A stretch of DNA of 64,000 bases from Sialis fuliginosa (Eukaryota; Arthropoda; Insecta; Megaloptera; Sialidae), in contig OY540813.1 in assembly GCA_961205875.1 (NCBI GenBank), positions 23,159,001 to 23,223,000 on the forward strand, given 5' to 3'. A model generated the notes under the pieces. The model was not told where the DNA came from. It did not search any database and worked only from the letters and a program-made list of their open reading frames with translations. Both the position numbers and the translations under genes were made by a program. Shown here piece by piece: positions 59,290 through 64,000 of this stretch. How positions within the stretch are numbered: the stretch's first letter is position 1; each line of letters starts with the position of its first letter.

Positions 59290-60445
59290 TTATAATATAA
59301 TAAAGTTTATTTAATAATTAACTAACTATCAATATTTAAATTCAACGGTAGAGAGCTTTAGAACAGTATCTGTTGAAAAAGCTGCAATTTTCAATACAAA
59401 TTTACATAATAAATTGCCGGTAATAACAAATGTATTGTCGGGTGCTATTAGCACGCTCACACTACTCAACATTATAGGTTATGTAATAGTTACATCAACT
59501 ATACACACACATGTACCCTATACTCTATAAACGCCAGAACCGGCATTGGGGGTAGTAAAAATAAACCTTATTATTATACCTGTGAAAATGACGCATTAAG
59601 GTACATTATTAGTTTTTGTATTCATCTTTTTTATCTAAACATAAGGAAAAGTTTAGAAGCTAAACCAACTAAACATATTTTATATTTATTTTCATGGGTA
59701 ACTTATTAGTAAAAATATAAATTTTTGAATATCTTGTTTATTTTTTAAATAATGAGAAGATATATTTTTTGTTACCCGCATGGTAATCTAAAATCTAGGC
59801 AAACGATGATATCCTAATCAAAAGCATAAAACAAATTCATGTAACCCCGATGCTGTATTTAGACCGAAAAGGACAAAACAATAATACAATGTTTTTTTTA
59901 TATAAAAACAACAAAACCTATACATTTTTAATTATAAATTGTTTTAAAACACCGTGCTGCTGTTTTGTCTTTTTGGTATAAACACGACATGAGATTTACC
60001 GTCAAAAATAGCATTATACAATTTTAATATTTAATTTTCTTTGTTTTCATCAATTTTTTTTTAAGTACTGTGACATCGAGAACTGTAGATATTTCTATTA
60101 GTAAATTTAAAAAAATATTTTCTTCTGTAAAATTAACTTTTTGTCTCTTACGTACGATAATTCGGCGATGAGGGCTAGATATTTTGTTCTAATAATAAGT
60201 TTACCTGGTTACGGCACTGAGATATACACCTATATACGAGCAGCAAGCGATAGGTACCTATTATACCTATAAATGTAGTTTGAACGTAATTGTATGTACA
60301 CACTACCTGTACATTTAACACATTGTTCTTGTGTATTGTTTGTAAAGTGACTAACGCAGTTTATTTTATCAATACACATGTTTATATTCGTGATATGAAA
60401 TAAAAAAAAAAGTTAATCGATAAAAACAGTCATATATAAGTAAAA
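59290..60445. other. A+T-rich intergenic DNA
   Basis: Nothing recognisable. Confidence 0.4.
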
Positions 60446-60449
60446 TAAT

Positions 60450-60860
60450 GTACTATGGGCTTCAGAAGTCGTCTGCCACCCTAAAGGTCGGAATCAAAAA
60501 TATTAAGACAAACATCATCGGTTATTTTTTTCTAGGGCGGATCTTATATAGTTATATCATTTTAAATAAAAACATAAATATATGTCCATTTCGTTAATTA
60601 ATTTTAGATCAAGTTTAACATATTTAAATACTAAAATTTGGAATATCAAATATTTATTGCCACAAAATTTACTTATATAATTTTCAATAGATTACATAAT
60701 AATTTAATCGCACAAATATATTATTTTGAGTATGTACTATAAACGAAGAATACTTCTTTATCTAGCAAATGAGTTTCAAAATATCTGTCTTTGTTTGATA
60801 CATGGGTAAATGATTTAAGTATTATAATAATCAAATGGGAGAAGCTTAAGTTTGTGATAA
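60450..60860 (-). repeat. Dispersed repeat R6, reverse copy
   Basis: TACTATGGGCTTCAGAAGTC at the left and AAATGGGAGAAGCTTAAGTT at the right are the reverse of the ends at 52791-53184. Internal segments (GACAAACATCATCGGTTAT, ATTGCCACAAAATTTAC) also match. Confidence 0.65.
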
Positions 60861-61554
60861 GTAAATTAAATACTTGTGTATGGTTTCTTATTGTTTTCAT
60901 TTTTTTGCCACCCACTTAATTTATAATATAAATTATTAATGATCAAACAGGCCGGGCTTCAAAAGTTTCAAATGTCACCCCCTCTTAATGACTGACTACT
61001 ACATACTAAAATATCAAATTAATCTAGCTCAACCATAATTTTGAAATTACCAGTAATTCGCAGATGATATATAGCAAGATTTTTCTTTGTTGAACTTTCG
61101 TTATGAATATTTTACATTAACGGAGTGTATAATAACTACGTTCGTTGAGATAAGTCTCTGCTGGCATCACTGAGTTTCTGATGTTTATTTAATTATTAAT
61201 TTGATCACTGGCCTCCAGAGTAATTATTATTGCTATATATGAATCCATTACAGATTAATGGAGTATCAATTTTACATATTGTTTGATAAATAATCTTTAA
61301 ACTTTTTCATGTTTTATATTTTACTATTCAAAGTTTTAGTCAACGAATCACTCATTTGTTTATTTGTTCGATGATTTTTTCTCGGAATATTTTTTTATAG
61401 AGAACATTACATTGAACTTTTTTGAAATGAATGAAATTATTTAAAATAACAATAAAAATGGCAAAATACAAAAAAAAAAACTATTCTTACATCACAAGCG
61501 ATAATTACAACGTTGCGACATTTTTATCTGCGTATTATTTCTAATTATCACAAC

Positions 61555-61976
61555 GCGACAAAAACAGAAAACTCTCCTGGCCCAAAAGCGAGGTCCGTAC
61601 ATCTTAAGGCCGCAGTAAATCTTGGGCACGCACACCACTGCATGTGATGTTTTCATTGGGAGCAGGAAAATGAGAAACGTTTTTCCTGCATGTCAAAATG
61701 TCCCCCTTGTTTAATTTAAACAGACGTGTTCTCGGGTTTGCATTACAATTACGCGCGTGCTTGCCGACACGAAAAAGTGTGTTTGCTGAAAACCGAGCCC
61801 CTGAAAGACCCCATACCCCCCGCCCCAAAACGTTAGCTTTACTGCCGACTGTGTTTACAATGCGTTTTCTTATTTCATGGTCAGTTGCAGTCACGGTGGG
61901 ATATTCTTTTGTTTCATGTTCACGTGTAATGATTTTTATTGTGTACTTGAACCTTGTTTTTACAAAATTAATATAA
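61555..61976. promoter_or_regulatory. G+C-rich island, putative enhancer or small-gene locus
   Basis: About 340 bases (61555-61900) stand out as G+C-rich and non-repetitive, with CCCCCCGCCCC, TTACGCGCGTGC and ACCACTGCATGTGATG. A plus-strand ATG at 61698 opens 92 codons (stop at 61974-61976). Its first half is Arg/Pro-rich and its end hydrophobic (SWSVAVTVGYSFVS). The opposite strand is also open but starts with GTG. Overlapping open frames on both strands are expected in a G+C-rich patch, so the coding call is weak. Direct repeats of ACAACG(TT)GCGACA-type sequence flank the left side (61507-61560). Confidence 0.25.
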
Positions 61977-62047
61977 ATAATTTGGTCTATAATAAAACTT
62001 AATCGAACGCTTTTTGTGAATTACTAATTAAGTTGTATAAGGTTATA

Positions 62048-62757
62048 AGGTACTGGCACCAGTTATGGCCGTTATAAGAGCAAGGTTTACCGTTTTTGTG
62101 ATTGGCGGGCTTCTTTTTTGTAATTCTCATGTACACATGTTACTAATAAAACAAGTAAATATTTCTTTAATCAATTTAATTACCAAACTCCGCAAATATT
62201 GTTTGTTTCTTTAAATGAATACCTTTTATTTTGTTTTATGTTTTTTCTCCAGTAATGGATAAAGTAAACCAGTAATGAGCACACAGTGATGGACATTTGC
62301 TAATGATTACATAATGGTAAGTACTACGACACAAAAGATATAAAAGAAAGAATAGTCTTTGTAACAATATAAAGCAGTTGCTATGATAATATAATAATTA
62401 ATAAATAAATTATATTTTAATTATATTACTTTAAAGCCTTGGCTTTTTACAGAAACGGTTTTCGTCACCGCTTCGACCTTGCAAATCTATTATATGTGAT
62501 TCAATACAAGTGGCATGTTAGTTGCGTTTTGACGCAGCTAACATGTAATAGATTTGCAAGGTTGAAGCGGTGACGAAGACCGTAAAAGTAAAGCGCCAAG
62601 GCTTAAATGTCAACCATCACACTGTAAGATAGTTAAATGTATATTGTAGATTAATATTCAGAAATAGTATATATAATCAACAAATATTTCTAATTCAGTA
62701 CATTCAATTAAAAAATAACCATTACTGGGGTCATATCCAAGACTGGTGCCAGTACTT
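62048..62757. mobile_element. TA-flanked MITE, copy 2 (interrupted)
   Basis: It runs from AGGTACTGGCACCAGT to GACTGGTGCCAGTACTT with TA on both sides (62046-62047 and 62758-62759). It is the reverse-orientation relative of 2137-2656, longer by a 169-bp foldback insertion and local changes. Confidence 0.75.
62435..62603. mobile_element. 169-bp foldback MITE nested in the TA-flanked MITE
   Basis: AGCCTTGGCTTTTTACAG and the reversed right end AGCCTTGGCGCTTTAC continue through TCTTCGTCACCGCTTC-type sequence to TTGCAAATCTATTA, giving arms of about 60-65 bp plus an inner CATGTTAG...CTAACATG stem. TAA lies on both sides (62432-62434, 62604-62606). A 3-bp TAA duplication suggests a PIF/Harbinger-like source. 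The 2137 copy has the matching empty site (TTTAAATGTC). Confidence 0.8.
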
Positions 62758-62858
62758 TATTTAACTGTACTGGTAAAAAAAATCTAAACTGTTGTAAAAG
62801 GTATTCTATATATTTAAAGTAAAATACTGGAGAAAAAAAAACAATAGATGACAGTTTC

Positions 62859-63143
62859 ATGAAAGCTAACAGTGCAAATTTACCCAGACTTATTTTCGAT
62901 AACACCACCTCAACTGTCTTTTTAATCTCTGGTGTTTTCTTTATTACCGCAATGAGTTTTTATATGTTTCACGTTAGTGTATTACATTTCAATGAGATCT
63001 TTACAAACGTAGTGATGGTTTTGCTAATAACTCTGATAATGGCTACTAAAAATAACGTGTCGAAGTATTTTTACATTAAGGTACAACACAATAGTGATAC
63101 CTTAGTATTTATTTTATTGGATTTATTGGAGAAAATTAAATAA
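62859..63143 (+). CDS. Candidate small multi-span membrane protein C (94 aa), unknown family
   Basis: The ATG at 62859 opens 94 codons. Two hydrophobic segments (about 19-41 and 47-62) flank a short polar turn (HFNE). A Lys-rich stretch and a third, weaker hydrophobic patch (82-90) precede a charged C-terminus, LLEKIK. A TATATATTTAAA string lies at about 62808, and AATAAA follows at 63140 and 63243, the latter with a GT-rich stretch downstream. Promoter, ORF and poly(A) signal thus fall in a compact 440-base unit right after the MITE. No family recognised. The frame is Ile/Phe/Val-rich, as random A+T-rich frames also are. Confidence 0.35.
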   Translation: MKANSANLPRLIFDNTTSTVFLISGVFFITAMSFYMFHVSVLHFNEIFTNVVMVLLITLIMATKNNVSKYFYIKVQHNSDTLVFILLDLLEKIK

Positions 63144-63149
63144 ATACAG

Positions 63150-64000
63150 TCAAAATATTCAATCCGTTTGTTTATTGTATAGTAACGTCATTCATGTCAT
63201 GTGACTGATTCAGCATTATAGCGGGAAATTGTTCATTGGATAAATAAAGACTATTATTAGTAAGTTTTGTGCGGTATTATTTTGGAAAAAGAAAAAAAAT
63301 GTATTTATTCAAATATTCTATTATAATGTAGGTATGTATGTACATTATACTACATATATTTTAAATAGTTACAATTTATGAATAAAATATAAACATCTCT
63401 TTTGTTCTATTGTATCCACGCTACTATCTTTATTTAGAGAACGAATAAAACAAGCCTTTTAAGATGTTTGATCAAGCATGTTAAAGTTATAACTCCTGCG
63501 TTTATATATAAATTAAATTAGAATCAAGCAATTTGCGTTTACCATTGCGCATTGTAAAACCGAATACAAAATGTGTCAATGCAACGGATATAATATAAAC
63601 GCGAACAATTTCTGTTAAAGCTGTAGTATGAGTGCATTTACAACCAGGGGTGGTTCGTATAGAGGTACTATGTAAAATACAATACAATTATACATCGTGA
63701 TATTTCTATGTGAGTTGTGAGTTAATAATAACTGAAGATTTTATGATGAATAATAAAAATGTGTTATAGTTTTATTATTTTATTATGATATTAATTCTAG
63801 TTATTTTTTGTGTACAACATTTTTTTTGGTAATTATAAATTTTAAAATTGAATTATAAAAAAAAACGGTAGATAAATCCAGAAATATCGAAGATCTTCGG
63901 TTTATAGAGAGGAGGGAGTCTATTGTATGTACTTATGTTCTTATAGAACGACCAAATCGACGTGGTTATTTTTTCAACTTTGTACGTCTTTTACTAGAGT
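63150..64000. other. A+T-rich intergenic DNA to right edge
   Basis: No frame enters from the right edge on either strand, and no element is recognisable. Confidence 0.45.

Noticed and set aside
61604..61894. 96-codon minus-strand frame in the G+C island
   Set aside because: Starts with GTG and mirrors the plus frame; G+C-rich patches are open on both strands by composition.
1..64000. CRISPR arrays, operons, rRNA genes
   Set aside because: No regularly spaced identical repeats, no bacterial gene organisation and no rRNA-like sequence; the DNA is eukaryotic nuclear.

Overview
The window is A+T-rich (roughly 70-75% by eye) nuclear DNA from an arthropod, almost certainly an insect. Three (TTAGG) units in a row lie at about 4542. 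Insect-type dispersed repeats are common, for example ACCGACTTCAAAAA, tails of the form GCGAAG(C/T)CGCGGGTAAAAGCTAGT, GACAGACAGACGGACG...CTAAAAAG, and TACAGGGTGTT. There are also short TATA promoters and GT-AG splice signals. The repeat vocabulary fits Lepidoptera or Hemiptera, but I cannot fix the order. Nothing looks bacterial or organellar. Start codons, splice sites and promoters are judged by eye only.

Layout. The left edge (1-490, minus strand) holds the one convincing protein-coding segment: the first 163 residues of a gene that runs off the window. Its N-terminus carries an FRPW motif, the Groucho-binding type known from the gap repressor Huckebein. The remaining 63.5 kb is intergenic, or possibly intronic. 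It holds decaying miniature transposons, several nested in one another, and a few islands of higher G+C that read like promoters, enhancers or structured RNAs. Three short ATG-initiated plus-strand ORFs with hydrophobic membrane segments (4903-5109, 25388-25606, 62859-63143) are the best candidates for small genes. Candidate promoters lie at 7606-7826 (FTZ-F1-type site plus TATA), 32852-32878 (CRE plus RFX X-box, followed by a possible two-exon mini-gene) and 58593 (TATA behind a G+C-rich block). A G+C-rich double hairpin at 15501-15583 is a candidate non-coding RNA.

Mobile DNA. The families recognised are: a TA-duplicating MITE (2137-2656 and 62048-62757); a 169-bp foldback inside the second copy (62435-62603); a roughly 700-bp family with TACTTCCATGTTC ends (22080, 37491, 41279, 42463 and a relic split at 44480/45274), two copies of which carry an RFX X-box; a TTAA-flanked element (44577-45273); hAT-like MITEs with internal arrays of GTCTCG or GGTTCGG; an 841-bp near-perfect inverted repeat (46736-47576) inside one hAT-like copy; and shorter foldbacks at 6303, 32640, 54536 and 58905. 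No intact transposase or reverse transcriptase was seen, so all of these are non-autonomous or dead.

Working model. This is a gene-poor flank of a developmental regulator. Clusters of G+C-richer, possibly conserved sequence at 13.6, 15.5-19.2, 26.2 and 61.6 kb could be its distal enhancers, embedded in transposon debris. This is inference; conservation and RNA data would decide it.
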